A stretch of 64,000 bases of DNA, from assembly GCA_014904845.1 (NCBI GenBank), contig MU119280.1, positions 66,387-130,386 on the forward strand. The letters are read 5' to 3'. Of this stretch, positions 23,154 through 35,033 are shown piece after piece; within the stretch, counting starts at the first letter, position 1; every line of letters starts with the position of its first letter. The notes under the pieces were generated by a model that worked only from the letters and a program-made list of their open reading frames with translations, searched no databases and had not been told where the DNA came from. A program made the position numbers and the translations under genes. The DNA comes from Acephala macrosclerotiorum. Its lineage: Eukaryota > Ascomycota > Leotiomycetes > Helotiales > Mollisiaceae.

Positions 23154-24043
23154 TGTTCCTTCTGCAGCGTGTGCGATCTCGAGATTTGGTCGACCGTGAA
23201 GGCTTTGCTGGCGTTCCTATGCTGTGAAGCTTCAAAATATGCTAGATGTTGACACATCGGGAAGTCGTACTTGTCTACGCACAGGCCATATACACGTGAC
23301 CATTTCATCGGATACGTTGCGCCAAACTCAATTAAGCTCAACATTAGTCTGGAACTCTTGATTTGGATCTTTCGAAACGATCTCCGCCTTGCAAACGACA
23401 TGTATTTCAACTTTCAGTACTAAATACTCGCCCCGTCCATATCACCGCAATGTTGTCGCAATTCCAAGTGTTCTTCTGATCTTACGAGGCTCACCGTCCA
23501 CCCCCATCACTTCCAGGCATCCTTCCGTCCCGTACCAGCTCGATCCGACTCACCTTTCAAGCCATTCAGGGCACACGCGACGGTGCCGGTTTAACCCTGA
23601 CCAGTGGAAGCACCGCACCGCCTCTGCACGCTGGACAATCGTGCTCGCCTGAGTGTGCCGCTCACTTTAGCAGTAATTAGAGGACAGACAGCCGAATGCA
23701 GCAGCCAGGAAGCAGTGGAAGCCCCCGTTTCGTAATTGGAAGCTTAGGAACCCAAGTCAAGTCACTCCAAGGCTCCAAGCCCTGTCCAGGCCCTTTGGCG
23801 TCGATCGCCTTGTCATTGGAAGACTCGATCCACCAAGCCCACCACCCCTACGACGTCCAGTTGTTGGCTGGCAGCGCTCTAGTCCCCACATCCCGCACCA
23901 TCTGTCTACTTTCGTCCGCGCGAGAGACCTGGGTTCTTTCATTCCTCATCTCGAACTCTTCCACCATCAACAACGACCTCAAAACCATCAAATTGTTCAT
24001 ATCCACCCCGATTTCTCCTCCGTCGCGTGGCTGTAACGCAACG
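23154..24043. other. Divergent promoter region, TMEM115-like / SIF2-like
   Basis: About 890 bp between two oppositely oriented start codons. No additional gene recognised; an open frame runs into the SIF2-like first exon but resembles 5' UTR. Confidence 0.4.
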
Positions 24044-26059
24044 ATGACGAAGGAGCTCCTCGATTCCGATAGAGTCAACTATCTCATTTGGAGGTACGTG
24101 TTTCCTCGTGATCCACTCATTCGGTTTTTCAGGTACGGGATTGCTTTTCGCTAACGGCAATTGTTGCTGCACAGATATCTCCTAGAATCTGGTATGTACA
24201 GAGCCCTCGAGGTGTTCACCCCTCCATATGGTTGACTTTTGGTCTCTAGATTATCGAGAAACGGCTGCGCGTCTTCAGAAGGAGTGGAACATTCGTGATC
24301 CACAGACACTCCCATTTGCAGCCCATGTCGACCATCATGCACTAGTGGGTGTTTTAAACAGAGGTCTCCTATACAATAGTAAGGAGCGCGACACAACAAA
24401 GGTATGTCGTCCGGTCTTCCTGAAAGCTAATCCAGATCCTTTTCGTCCGTACTGACATCTAGATCAGACGCATCAAGATGCCGCTGAGGCCGAGACTGGG
24501 TTCTTCGGGCCCTTGATGCCATCATCGCTACCGCCGGCAGCTGACGAGGACAATGAAAATGCCAGAAAGCGTCCGATCGATAACGAGCAACCTCAACACC
24601 AGCCGGCTCCTTTACTAAAGAAGCCTCGGCTTAGTAATGGCTACGAAAACGGATTCGAGAGTACCCCCATGGACGTCGACGAGGACCAAAATGGAGACGA
24701 AAACGCCTACCCGTCACCAGAACAGCTTCCTTCCCCAGTTGTAGCCACAAATGGACCATCGCAAGATACTCAAGTCCAAGAGGTCAAGGAGCTAACCCAT
24801 AAATTATATCTCCCGCTCTCAGACGACCCAACAGTCAACACCGCAGTTCTCCTTCAGTGCGAATTCAATCCTCGAGATCCCATGATCTTGGCGGCTGCGG
24901 GTACCGATGCACTAGCACGGATGTGGATCCTTCCAAGTTCCGACAGCCCCGAGACTGCGCCTCGCCACCACCATCATCTCTTGGACGAAAATGCGCCTTC
25001 GAGCACGACCATCACAAGCCTGTCGTGGTCATCCGATGGATTATGTCTTGCTGTCTCAAGTGAGCCAATTGAAGATGGGACAGCTAAAATCGAGTTCTGG
25101 AGTGTTGACGGCTCGTCACTTACTGCCGTCAATGGTTTCGATTCACCTGTCATTTGCCTACGATGGAACTTCTCAAATGAAGCATGTCTTGCTTTATCGC
25201 CTCAGGATGAAGGCAGAGGAACTCTTCTAACTGTGATGTATCCCAGAACGGGTGCCTCGTTGAGATTTTCTCTGCCGCATCATATTCTTCACGATCAAGC
25301 TCTTGACGCTGCGTGGACGAGTAACGAAGAATTCTGCATTTGTGGCGGCGATGTTCTTCAATCTTTCTTGTGTAATGAGAATGAGGGCTCTATCATCTCC
25401 GGCAGGAAACTTGAGACGCGCTCTGATCACGGTCTTTCCAAAATCACATACGATTATCACTCAGGACTCCTAGCAACTGCTAGTGATTCAGGAACAATTG
25501 ATGTATGCTTCTCCCATGGTTTTTTGGGAGTATTACTGATGTTGATATAGATTTGGGATCAGTCAGGGCAGAGCCGATCATTCAATGCACATCAGGGAAC
25601 GATCGCCTCCCTCTGCTGGCAACCCCTCAAGGCCCCAAGAGCTTTGGGCGATGACGAAGAACGACTGTTAGTATCGGCTGGCGAGGACGGAGCCATCAGC
25701 ATATGGAATGCCCGCTCATCTGACACAAGATCAAAATGCTCGATGACAATGAATTCAGCTGTTGTGGCCCTTTCTTTCACGCCAGATGGTGCATTTATTG
25801 CTGGAGGCACCAATGGACAAGTTCTGATTTGGAAAGTTGCTGACGTCCATCTGCCATTCGCGAGCTGGACTCGAGGACTAGATCCAGGATGGAGCACTCC
25901 GCAATCTCATGATTCCGCTGCAGAGGAGGATCAATTCTCCTTGACCTGGGATGCAGATGGACAGAGGTTTGCCTATGGTGCCAACAACAGGGTAAGCATC
26001 CTTGATCTTCAAGCGATCAAAACTAACAAGATATTCAGCTGGCTGTGATCAATTTTTGA
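24044..26059 (+). CDS. SIF2/TBL1-type LisH + WD40 protein, 571 aa, 6 exons
   Basis: Probable subunit of a Set3/NCoR-like histone deacetylase complex. Exons 24044-24093, 24175-24191 (17 nt), 24250-24401, 24468-25502, 25551-25991 and 26039-26059 join in frame. Residues 1-75 form a LisH-like dimerisation segment (VNYLIWRYLLESDYRETA, then HHALVGVLNRGLLY). A disordered acidic region follows with a possible nuclear signal (KKPRLS). From about residue 165 come WD40-type blades, e.g. NPRDPMILAAAGTDALARMW, GLLATASDSGTIDVIWD, LLVSAGEDGAISIWNA and DGAFIAGGTNGQVLIWK, ending YGANNRLAVINF. The acceptor at 24467 is used instead of the CTAG five bases earlier because only it keeps the frame. The domain order is that of yeast Sif2 and human TBL1; orthology is inferred. 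Confidence 0.88.
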
Positions 26060-28200
26060 TCAATCCAGCCTCGACGGACACTCACATGTTTGAGTAAATC
26101 TACAGCGTGGAAAATTGATACCGCATAGCCTCAAGCATCACGTCCTTCTCTCTGTGGGCATTCCGCCCGCTCCCTCTTGAAGGTCGCTGGCATCCGAAGG
26201 CCTGCAGGGATCCAAGATCTCGAGAATAGCACCAATTTGTTCGGTTATCCCTCAGGACCCCCAGCATGGTGACATGAGGTACTCTGGAGATTTGCACGAC
26301 CGCTGGAACCGATGCATGTAGGCCAGGCCTTGAACTGGTAATCGTCTCAGCTATCAACTAAGTTTCTCCCCAAGGATAGCGGCAACTTCGAAGACAACGA
26401 CGCAAACAATCCCTTTAGCTAGCCCATGATCGCCTTTACGACCCCAACGACTCCGATGATACGAAGACGGCACTTCATAGCTGGGTTGCGACGAAATATG
26501 GGAAAGTTGACAGTCTTGCTCCAGGACATGAACGACACCTCAGACGAATCACTGCTTTCGTGTCTCATACCCGCAGCGAGGAGAGCGAGTTCAAGTGCCA
26601 GTCCAGGATAATCCAAAGCGGGAATCTATGCGTTGCTAGGAGAAGGACGATGGACGACAGCAGAGGCATACACCAACCTTTAATGGAGAAGAACTCGACC
26701 GAGGCACAAAAGATACAAGCCTATCGAGATACGCAGAACATGATCCTCGGGCAGCACTTTGGCCACAGCTCATCGCCTCTGCGCTTTCAAGGGCGCGTTG
26801 ACAGTCCGAGAGCCGTGACGGGAGCATCTCGAGAGACATTGGAGGGAATGGACTCCCTAGCCACTACACGATACCGTGTAAGCCGGAGAATTATTTTGTT
26901 GGGGCAACTGGTCGTCCTACCTCACAGCATGCAAGGCTCAAGCTTCGAAGTACCACGATATCAAGGAGCTATTACTAAAGGGATCTCGGGGCTCTATCAC
27001 GAAGTTGGATGACGAAAGGATTGATGATCGTTAAGATACGTTGACGAAGCAGTGATACTCGTCGCTTGTATTATAGGCATGGATAGAATATGCCCCCATA
27101 CTCGAATTAGAAACGGGATAGAATTCAGAGTTAAAAAGTTGCCTTGTCGTGAGCAAGTCTGTTTCAAGATGTGAAGATCGAGGCGATGTGACGTGTGCCC
27201 CCGACTCGTTGGCTTTGCTCTTGCTAAAACAGAACGCGTTGCGCTGATATGATCAACAGATCCCCATTCTTTTCAATTTGCGTGAGTCGATAACAGGTAG
27301 CACCTGTGAAATCATCATAGTCTAACATGATGACTCTGTAGGGTGCGTAAATAATTATTTTGGTTTTATTCTGTCTTATTCAAAAACTGTTCTACAGAGT
27401 TCAGCGTTCGAATACAAGTTCACATTCTCCACTCCTCGTACTGCCCTGCTCGCTTTGCGCAAGCGTGGTCTTTAATCCCTTCAAACACAAAAAATGTATA
27501 GCCGGTGGATCCTCCAAATTCCTACTTATCATACGTTGTGGTACGTGTTCAGGTTGCCAAGAAAGCTAACGTCCTGACTTATGCGAGTCTCGTTTTCAGC
27601 CTCTCCGTTCAGACTCTGTTCGGGTCTACACGCCTCCGAAGTGTGCCTTTTCTTGCATAGTATGGTGGAGTTTCCAGTGCAAGCGCCAGTCAGCATTATG
27701 TTGTACTGTACACTCAATGGGAGTGAAGAGTACCGTATCCGTCAAGATGAGACGGAGTTTGGTTTTCAGAATACGAACGTTAGACAAGATACGGCTCATT
27801 TCTTGGCTGCCGGTATATATATTCCACTATTTATGCTTCAAGAGCTCTAGTTCTCTGTCTTTACCACCCAGTACTTCTTTCGATTGTTTCATCAACTTCA
27901 AAACTTGGTTATCAAGTAATAGTGCTGTTCCCTACAACCAGTATCGTGGCCTTTGCAGCAGGTCTTCCTGTCTTGCTACTCCATATGGATATCCTTCCGA
28001 TATAGCGATCATCACCTTCATTCCAGCTTCCCCAGGACCCTCATACTCCCTCGCATTAGCCCTCGACGGTCAAACCCAATATACTTGTCCGTTTCCCCTC
28101 CCCCTTCCTCCCAAATTCGGACAACACACAAAGCATCTCCAGCATCTCATCTCCCAACTTCGACATCGCAACAAACTGCTACCTAACTACCACCGACGGA
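26060..28200. other. Region with possible decayed coding sequence (26430-27012) and no intact gene
   Basis: A protein-like plus-strand segment reads LYDPNDSDDTKTALHSWVATKYGKVDSLAPGHERH-type sequence from about 26426 and stays open to 27012. Another frame between about 26610 and 26680 also looks protein-like (GIYALLGEGRWTTAEAYTNL) but soon meets stops. This pattern fits a frameshifted remnant, but I cannot assign a family and there is no complete gene model. The part from 27013 to 28200 holds only unremarkable short frames. Confidence 0.3.
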
Positions 28201-28675
28201 ATGTGCGACCTGGTCGAGATCGGCTACAATTACTGGAATCTCGGTCCGCCTCAGGTTGTGACTGCCATTTCTTGCTCTGCTGCGGCTCTTGGTGTGGAAG
28301 AGAAGAAGAGGAACCGTCCTGAGGTTGTGGCTGAGTTTCGTGGTGCTGCTGGGGCGGTTTATAGCTTGCGGCCCCGTATGATGGGAATGCTTATATTGTT
28401 CCTAGTGAGTATTCTTCATATGTTCTAGAATTTGAGGGTGGGAGCGGAGGTGGGGATGGAGCTGATGCAGGATGATAGATGGACAAACCTACGAGATCAG
28501 CGTTTCTGAAATCACGACGAATGAGGTGGTATTGGATAAGCATTGTACGCTCGATACAGCTAACCCTGCCGAGTTGACGATTATGGGAGATGCGATGTGG
28601 GCATTGGCTCTGCCAACGAGGGTTAGGGTGATTAGGTGTGCTTGTGATATCTATCATGGAGGCTGCTATTACTAG
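28201..28675 (+). CDS. Hypothetical small protein, 119 aa, 3 exons
   Basis: A coherent model joins 28201-28323, 28365-28404 and 28479-28675 in one frame from ATG to TAG. The introns end in TTATAG and GATGATAG; the first is only 41 nt, near the lower limit for fungi. The start reads MCDLVEIGYNYWNLGPP. After the first intron comes APYDGNAYIVP, then GQTYEISVSEITTNEVVLDK and a cysteine-containing C-terminus CACDIYHGGCYY. There is no signal peptide. I do not recognise a family. The C-terminal exon has good protein-like composition, while the first exon is less certain. It could be a lineage-specific gene. Confidence 0.4.
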
Positions 28676-28991
28676 AGAAGTGGACGATAGCTTCGGCGAT
28701 GGCGAGACGAAATTCGACAGATAACGAAGTTTAGTGAAGTGCCAGTTTTAGAGTTCAGTTGTAGGTCATTACTTGGTTGCTTTTCAAGAGGTTCTTGATA
28801 GAGTAGATTCTTCTGGCAGAAGTTCAAAGACACAAGATTGAAAGAAATCTGTTCTCTTGATATCGAGGTCTAGATGCCATTGTACTATCTACGGATATGT
28901 ATCCATGCAAGGCTATCAAAACGAGACGATAAATTACCATCACGTCGTGTCCTGTGTTCCCTCTCGATCAACAGACGCTCATGTGCCTCTC
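28676..28991. other. Convergent intergenic region
   Basis: About 316 bp between two converging 3' ends; no feature seen. Confidence 0.4.
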
Positions 28992-31254
28992 TCAATGAAA
29001 CTCCGCTTCCACTCTTCCATATCTAAAACCATCAACCTTCAGCTCAAACGCCAATCCCGCACTTTCAACCACCATCTCAAGTGTAAAGTCTAAATTGTCG
29101 AATTCCACCCCTCTTGTGGTGGTCAACCTTGTGAACAGGCTTTTCGGCACGGCGCCAAGGTCTGTCGTCAGTGTACATACGTTGATCAGGTCTCGGGTGT
29201 AGGATGCAGGAGGTTCGCCGTCTGCGTCTGAGGCGATGAGGTCGTCGGATACAATCAAAGATTGTCCTGGTCTGGGGAAAGTTAGCGTGGTGTCGAAAAG
29301 GGAAGGAGCTGCAACTTACCGGAAATTACGTGTGTAGTGGAAACTGATTGGAGAAGCAGCACTCAAAGTTTCACCCTCTGGAAGTCAATTAGCATAGAAG
29401 GTGTCAGAGGGGACCGAAAGACTTACTGGTAATGTGCCATTGCATCCTATCACTAACCATCCACCTCTCCCATAGCGGACTCCAGTATCGCTCGCTGACT
29501 TGATGTTTATCCTCATCATAGACCGTTGCATACGAAGTGCCGTAATGCATTCTCGCTTTCCTGGAGACCACCATACTTCCTTCTAAGCCTCTCAGAACTG
29601 CACCTCTCACCACTGCTGTCCACGCATTGACAGGTTGCATGACTTCCACACTGCCATTCTCAATCAAAGCGGTGGCTTGTGCGTGTGTAGGCCGTTCGCT
29701 GTAAGGCGGTGGTGCTGCAGTGTTAAAGTGAGACTTCAGTCGGGTATACAGATAATTACTCTGTCCAAATCCGCCAACAAGCACGATCCCAGACACGATA
29801 CCTCCTTTCTGTCTGATGCCGTCTACTTGACCTTGGACCAAATCACAAACTTCTTTCACGACAGGCTCGAAGATCTCTTTGATCTGTGGCGCCGTCATGA
29901 CTAAGAAGCCACAATCCAGACCAGCTTCTTCGTCATCTGGTAAACCTGGAAATGGAACATTGACTTCGGTGTGCTCTTCTTCGTTGAAGTTTCGCTTCAC
30001 GAACTCTTCCCAGTATCGTAAGCCCATCTGCCAGCACTTTCCTTTCTTCAGCTTCATTTCATCGAATCTTTGGTGTCCAATCCTGTTCCGCACATGCTCC
30101 TCGAAACGGTAGTTCAAAAATGCACTGCCGCAGAGTCCACCTGTGCCTACAGCAGATTCCTCAACCCGCAGAGGCTTCAGAGAGATGATTTTGTAAGCAA
30201 TCAAGTCAACAGTCCCGCCCCCAGCGTCACAGACAACAAAGTTATCTCCTGCAGATAGGTGATTTGGCTGTATTGCCTTTAAAGTGTATACGGCTGCCGC
30301 TTCGGGCTCGCTGATCATCTGAATGTCTGACTTCGCTCCCATCCCCGCTCGCTCTGCAGCCTGGAGTGTGGTGTTCTTTGCGGCATCTGACCACACTGCA
30401 GGACATGTGAGGACGAATTCAACCTTGGTGGATGCCATGAATGATTCGCCATATCTCCGAGTCAGAGTTTCCATAGTGTGGTCGTAGACTTGTGTGAGAT
30501 AGTCGCTCACGGCGTCAACGACGTTTTTGTTGAACTTTTTCAGCTGAGCAGCTGTTTCCAGAGGACTAACGTAGAAGGGGAGTTTTTGTGACCGATCGAG
30601 GAACAGCTTGATGCACCGTAATCGAAACTCCTCGGGTCTGAACTGAAAACCCCATTTTATCGTCGGATTTGTGCCTTCTGGGGAATTGGGAGGAAAGTCG
30701 TAGGCAATTTCTGTGGGAACCTTATCTGAGGTGATACCATTTCCTCCAGGCCAGGTCTTGATGATTTCGACATCATCTGGTGTTGAAGTATATACAGCCG
30801 CAACTCTATTCGAAAGTTAGTGAGCGGTTGCTAGTAAGTCTGATGAGTAACGAGACTCTACAGAAGGTCGTCGAGTCACATGAGCCTTTCAAGAATCCTC
30901 TGGCCACAATAATCACTTGGAAAAATTGTGCAAAGGATCTGGACAAAGCCCTTCTCTCCCAGGGTATAAAACCCAAGCATTCTCAGGCCTCCAAGCATTT
31001 CTGCCTAGACAAGTCCTTCTGCTGGGATTCCAACGGGTCTTTGCATGAACTCCTAGATAAAATCTAGCTTACCCTGAATAAGTGGTACCGAAGTCCAGCC
31101 CAACAATGAGACGGTCATTCAGCGGTGCAGGTTCCCGAATAGGTCCAAGGATCGCTTCGGTAGACGAGGTGGGAGTGTAGTTCATGAAGTGATTCCTGCT
31201 CTCATCATTTCTGGTGTTCCGACTAGCGGACCGGATTGGGAGACTGAGATTCAT
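28992..31254 (-). CDS. Hsp70-family (HSPA12-like) ATPase, 632 aa, 4 exons
   Basis: Divergent member of the actin/Hsp70 ATPase fold common in filamentous fungi. Exons 31254-31073, 30805-29427, 29377-29320 and 29271-28992 join in frame. Nucleotide-binding motifs are intact: phosphate-1 GLDFGTTYSGVA near residue 50, phosphate-2 VVCDAGGGTVDLIAY, and adenosine GIVLVGGFGQSNYLY. The canonical peptide-binding C-terminal domain and EEVD tail of true Hsp70 chaperones are absent; the C-terminal part is a beta-rich region ending RYGRVEAEFH. This matches HSPA12-type proteins. The first intron is long for this locus (267 bp). The start is the first Met of the open exon; an internal Met (MNYTPTS) is an alternative. 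Substrate and role are unknown. Confidence 0.88.
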
Positions 31255-32040
31255 GATGGCGGTTGTGAGTTGTACAGATTATATATAGATAGACGTCGAG
31301 ACCGTAGCCATACGGCCGCGGATCGAGTCGCGTCGAGTCCAGGGGCTCGGTCGTCAATTGGGTTGCCACAGACTCGGATGGTTCAACGCTTCGTCAAGAC
31401 CGCGGGGTAGAACATATGAAGACAGTACAATCGCCACTGCAATGCCTCGAAAACGTATAAACCCTTGAGATTCTTGGAACCGGTGGAAATTTCGCAAATA
31501 TACTCGAGCAGAAATATTGGCGTGACTTTGTGCAAGACTATAAACGAAGAAAGAAGGCTCGACGAACAACCCTTAGAGCTCAATTGCTATCTGAGTGTAG
31601 AGCTTTCAGAGGGACACAAGACCAGATAATTGAGTCCTGGGGAAGTGGGATGCGCTTTCAACCTGAGACCCTGCAGGAACAATGTTGTAGCCTGGTCGGT
31701 AGGCAGCACTTTGAGGGCCTCGCTCGAGCTTCGACTGGGGTTCTTGGCGTCAGGAAAGACAACGTCAGCTCCCTAAAGTTAGATCCTTTAGACGTTCCTC
31801 TCAAACAATTGTGCAGATACGAATGTTGAACACGTTTTCTAAGTTTTGAAAAGAAAGAATGGAATTTAAAGATGTTTTTGTCGAGGAAGAAATCGATGTC
31901 GAAGTCGGCAGCTCGCTGACAATTGGGATTGGGCTAAAAAAGAGTGGGGGGGGGCAGTGCAAGGCTGAGCCTCCGGTTGGAGTTTGCACCAAGTGGCTTC
32001 TTCAACCTCACCACCGTGTACCAAGTTTCAGGAACGAACG
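31255..32040. other. Divergent promoter region, Hsp70-like / RCC1-repeat gene
   Basis: About 786 bp between divergent start codons. Short unrecognised open frames only, and a G run at 31947-31954. Confidence 0.4.
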
Positions 32041-33354
32041 ATGGAGTTATGGGCAACTGGCTTTAATGCGTGGGGTCAACTTAATTTTGAGCAATTACCT
32101 GGAACGGAAGATCGTGATCTCAAGGAGTTCAAGTGCATCCTCAGAGATGAACGCATTGACCTCGTTCGTACGACTCTCTCGGCCACTCTAGGTAAGCTGT
32201 GAGGTGGAGTTATCCTGATATACTGTGTCTCCTATTTGCTTTGATGCGAGGTCCAAGACACCTCACCATCTGTTCCTTTGAGTTATACCACACATAGAAC
32301 AATGTCGAAGTTTAGGATTTCACGTGATTGGACCGTCCCCCCTTTCAAGGCGCTCAACAAATTTCCTTGGGAGCGAATAGGTGGTCGGCATCTCTTGTAT
32401 GCATAGCGGATCCTTCTAGAAACTTGTTTTCTGTCTTGCTCGTCCCAAGCTGACAAGATTCAGTCAAGGTATCAACAGGTCTACGCACCGCAGGCTGCTC
32501 AGACGCCCTCGTCGAGCACTGCATCTCCAAACAAGACAGCCTGCTGAATCTGGCCATAGCAGGCAACGACAAAGTGGTATCTCAACACCATCTCACCTTT
32601 GATACTCCCAAATCAGCCACTGAGAAAGCAAGCTCGAGCCACATCGAAGTGCTGGAGGTCCATCCAACAGAAGCAAAATCCAGCGTTTTGAAACAGTACA
32701 ATTCATTCAAGTCCTATCTTAAGAATGATGGCGAAAAGCTGAGAAACTACATGTATGGCGGAACGATGCAGATTGTAGCTAATCAGTGCACGTTCACTGC
32801 CTTGACAAGCGGTGGTGAAGTCTGGACCTGGGGAGATGGAAGGTATGAAGCTTGTCTTGGACGAGAGGTGTCGGATGCGAGGTAAAACCACTGACCGCCT
32901 GCTCTTGTTACACCTCATGTTGACCCTGGGTAGCCCAGCAACGATACCATGTGTGGTGGAGGATTTATTGGATCTACCAACTGGGACAATTAGAAAGATT
33001 TCTTCTGGAGGCTATGTGACAGCTGCTTTGACGGAGGGAAATGATCTGTATGTCTGGGGAGGCCGGCCAGGTCAAGCGAAGCTCTTGGAGGATTTGACAG
33101 GAGCACCGACGCCAGTAGATCTCGATGGGCAGGATGTACTTGATGTTGCTGTGAGCATGAACCATATGATAGCTCTGACAACTGAAGGAAGACTGTTTGT
33201 CGTGGGTGACGGAGGTAATGGGCAACTGGGTTTGGATGTCACGGAACTAGCAGCTTGTAGGGAGGTCTCCCTGCCTCTGACGGATAATCAGCGGATTATA
33301 AGTGTTCATGCAGGGTATAAGAATAGTTTGGTAGTTGTAAAAGACATCACATGA
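32041..33354 (+). CDS. RCC1-repeat protein (ATS1-like), 329 aa, 3 exons
   Basis: Exons 32041-32191, 32464-32881 and 32934-33354 join in frame. The protein starts MELWATGFNAWGQLNFE, an RCC1-type blade, and contains further blades: TALTSGGEVWTWGDGR, AALTEGNDLYVWGGR, IALTTEGRLFVVGDGGNGQLG and a closing AGYKNSLVVV. This is the architecture of fungal ATS1-like proteins; in yeast Ats1 acts with Kti11 in diphthamide and tRNA-modification electron transfer, but orthology is not proven here. The first intron is long (272 bp) and its acceptor (GATTCAG, ending 32463) is chosen because it restores the frame into VKVSTGLRTAG. The gene is divergent from the Hsp70-like gene. Confidence 0.8.
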
Positions 33355-33479
33355 AGAATTGATAAGTTATGCCATTTGGTATCTCATTGCTGTCATTTTC
33401 TCTTCTTATGCCAGATCTATAGTACACCGTGCCCAGGTTTGCACAACGTTGAAATTACCAGATGTATTGCCGAAGAAAA

Positions 33480-34591
33480 TCATAGATTCGTAAGGTAATC
33501 CTCAATCTCTTGAGGGCTGAGCTTTCGGAATCTTGGTCCTTGAGCACCCTCGACTCCCTCAACGCCAAGCAAGTGGTCAGCTGGTGGGCCAACGATACCT
33601 ATGTAGTGTTAGCAAGCTCCGCAAACCTGCCAAGGAAGAAGACCTACCAATCTCCACTGTCTCGCCGTTCATCTCACCCTCAATAGTCTCCTTCAACGTC
33701 AACAGAGCAATGTGGACTGCATCTTCCAGCTCCAAACCCTCAGTGTATCTCTTCTCCAAGAATGTCTTCGCAGAAGTAGCACTCTTGCCGATCGCTGTCG
33801 CCTTCCATGGGAAATAACTGCCGCTTGGATCGACCTGGTACAACATAGGACCTCCCTTCAGAATTCCTCCAGTCTTGCCTGATGGTTTCTTCTCGTCAGG
33901 GTGCGTATCAGCAGTAGCAGCTTGCTCCGAATCCGGCTCAATACCCTCATCCCATCCAGCGATCAACAGACTGACACCGTATGGTCGAACACCCCCTGAC
34001 TGCGTAGCCTCCTGCATGACTCTAGCAACATCTTGCACTAATATCCTCGTTGGGGGGTACTCGTTGTAGATTCGCTTGTAGCCAGTGTGTGATACTTTGC
34101 GCGCCTTGTCGACTAATACTCTGTAATCTGGGCCCATTCCGGAATAAACCATGCCAATGTTTGGGGTGATAAGGCTGACTTTTGAGAGGGAGGGAGGGTC
34201 GATGAGGGGCGATGAGGACTTCTTTTCCGTGGCGAGGACAATACCGTTTGTAGCTATTGCAGAGTCAGAATGTAGTCGAGAGCTTCAACAGCTTTAGGTA
34301 GACTCACCCTTGATACCCAGCGCAGTGACACCTTGGTTGACAGCATTCAAAGCATATTCTGGGGTTGTACAGTTAGTTTCCGAAGTCCAGGACGGTGAAG
34401 AGGAAATAATTATTGGGTGCGATCATTTGCGAGAACTAACCAATTTGTACCAGCTTCCCACTGTCAATAGTTAGTATCTGACATTATACAGTAAGAGATA
34501 CGCCAAATGGCGCATCTGAAGCCTAGCTCGAGAGATCAAGAGCTTACCTGGGGGAGAAGGTTGTCAAGGAGAAGGAATATCTGTCCGCCAT
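33480..34591 (-). CDS. PRE8: 20S proteasome subunit alpha type-2, 279 aa, 5 exons
   Basis: Structural alpha-ring subunit of the 20S proteasome. Exons 34591-34548, 34460-34441 (20 nt), 34358-34308, 34253-33648 and 33598-33480. The start [25 protein letters not shown] is the alpha-subunit signature of type 2. [32 protein letters not shown] and [19 protein letters not shown] follow. Compared with animal and yeast subunits there is an extra hydrophilic loop of about 25-30 residues (about positions 143-170, between AGWDEG and GGPMLYQVD). As I recall, such an insertion is common to filamentous ascomycete orthologues. No catalytic Thr is expected in an alpha subunit. Confidence 0.95.
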
Positions 34592-35033
34592 GACTTTTGA
34601 TTTTCCCAAGATCTGGCCGAAGAGTAATTCCTGGTACAAATAAAGTGGGAGAGGGTATGAAGAGGTCGAAAGTTTGGGAGAAGCTGAGAAATTGAGCTGT
34701 TGTCGAGAGGGCTTGAAGCTCAAGCTTGAGGCAGATGTGAACGCGCAGTAGTAAGAGCCTCAAATATGAGGCACTATTGTTAGCGCCAAATGCTCCAACT
34801 AGGGTCGGACTTGAAATGTCCCACGCCGGGTTCTTCACTCTTCTGGAACAAAGAAAAGCCACATCTCAAGTTATAAGAGACGTTCCTCACCCCACTACTA
34901 CATACGTGGAGCTTTCTTTGTGCTCTCTCACTAATGACTCAACACTAATTGTTTTTAGGAGTCGCTGCGAGTATTTGACGAACCTTCAATGACGACAGAA
35001 TTTCAAGCACATTAAGCTCTGGGCTTACAAATA
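34592..35033. other. Divergent promoter region, proteasome alpha-2 / RING-CH gene
   Basis: About 440 bp shared by two divergent genes; no further feature recognised. Confidence 0.4.

Noticed and set aside
27717..28322. 201-codon plus-strand frame
   Set aside because: Composition is low-complexity and untranslated-like (T/C-rich then Pro-rich); it overlaps the better-supported spliced 28201-28675 model in another frame.
30780..31067. 95-codon plus-strand frame inside the first intron of the Hsp70-like gene
   Set aside because: No recognisable motif; the 267-bp intron with good splice signals on the other strand explains the region.
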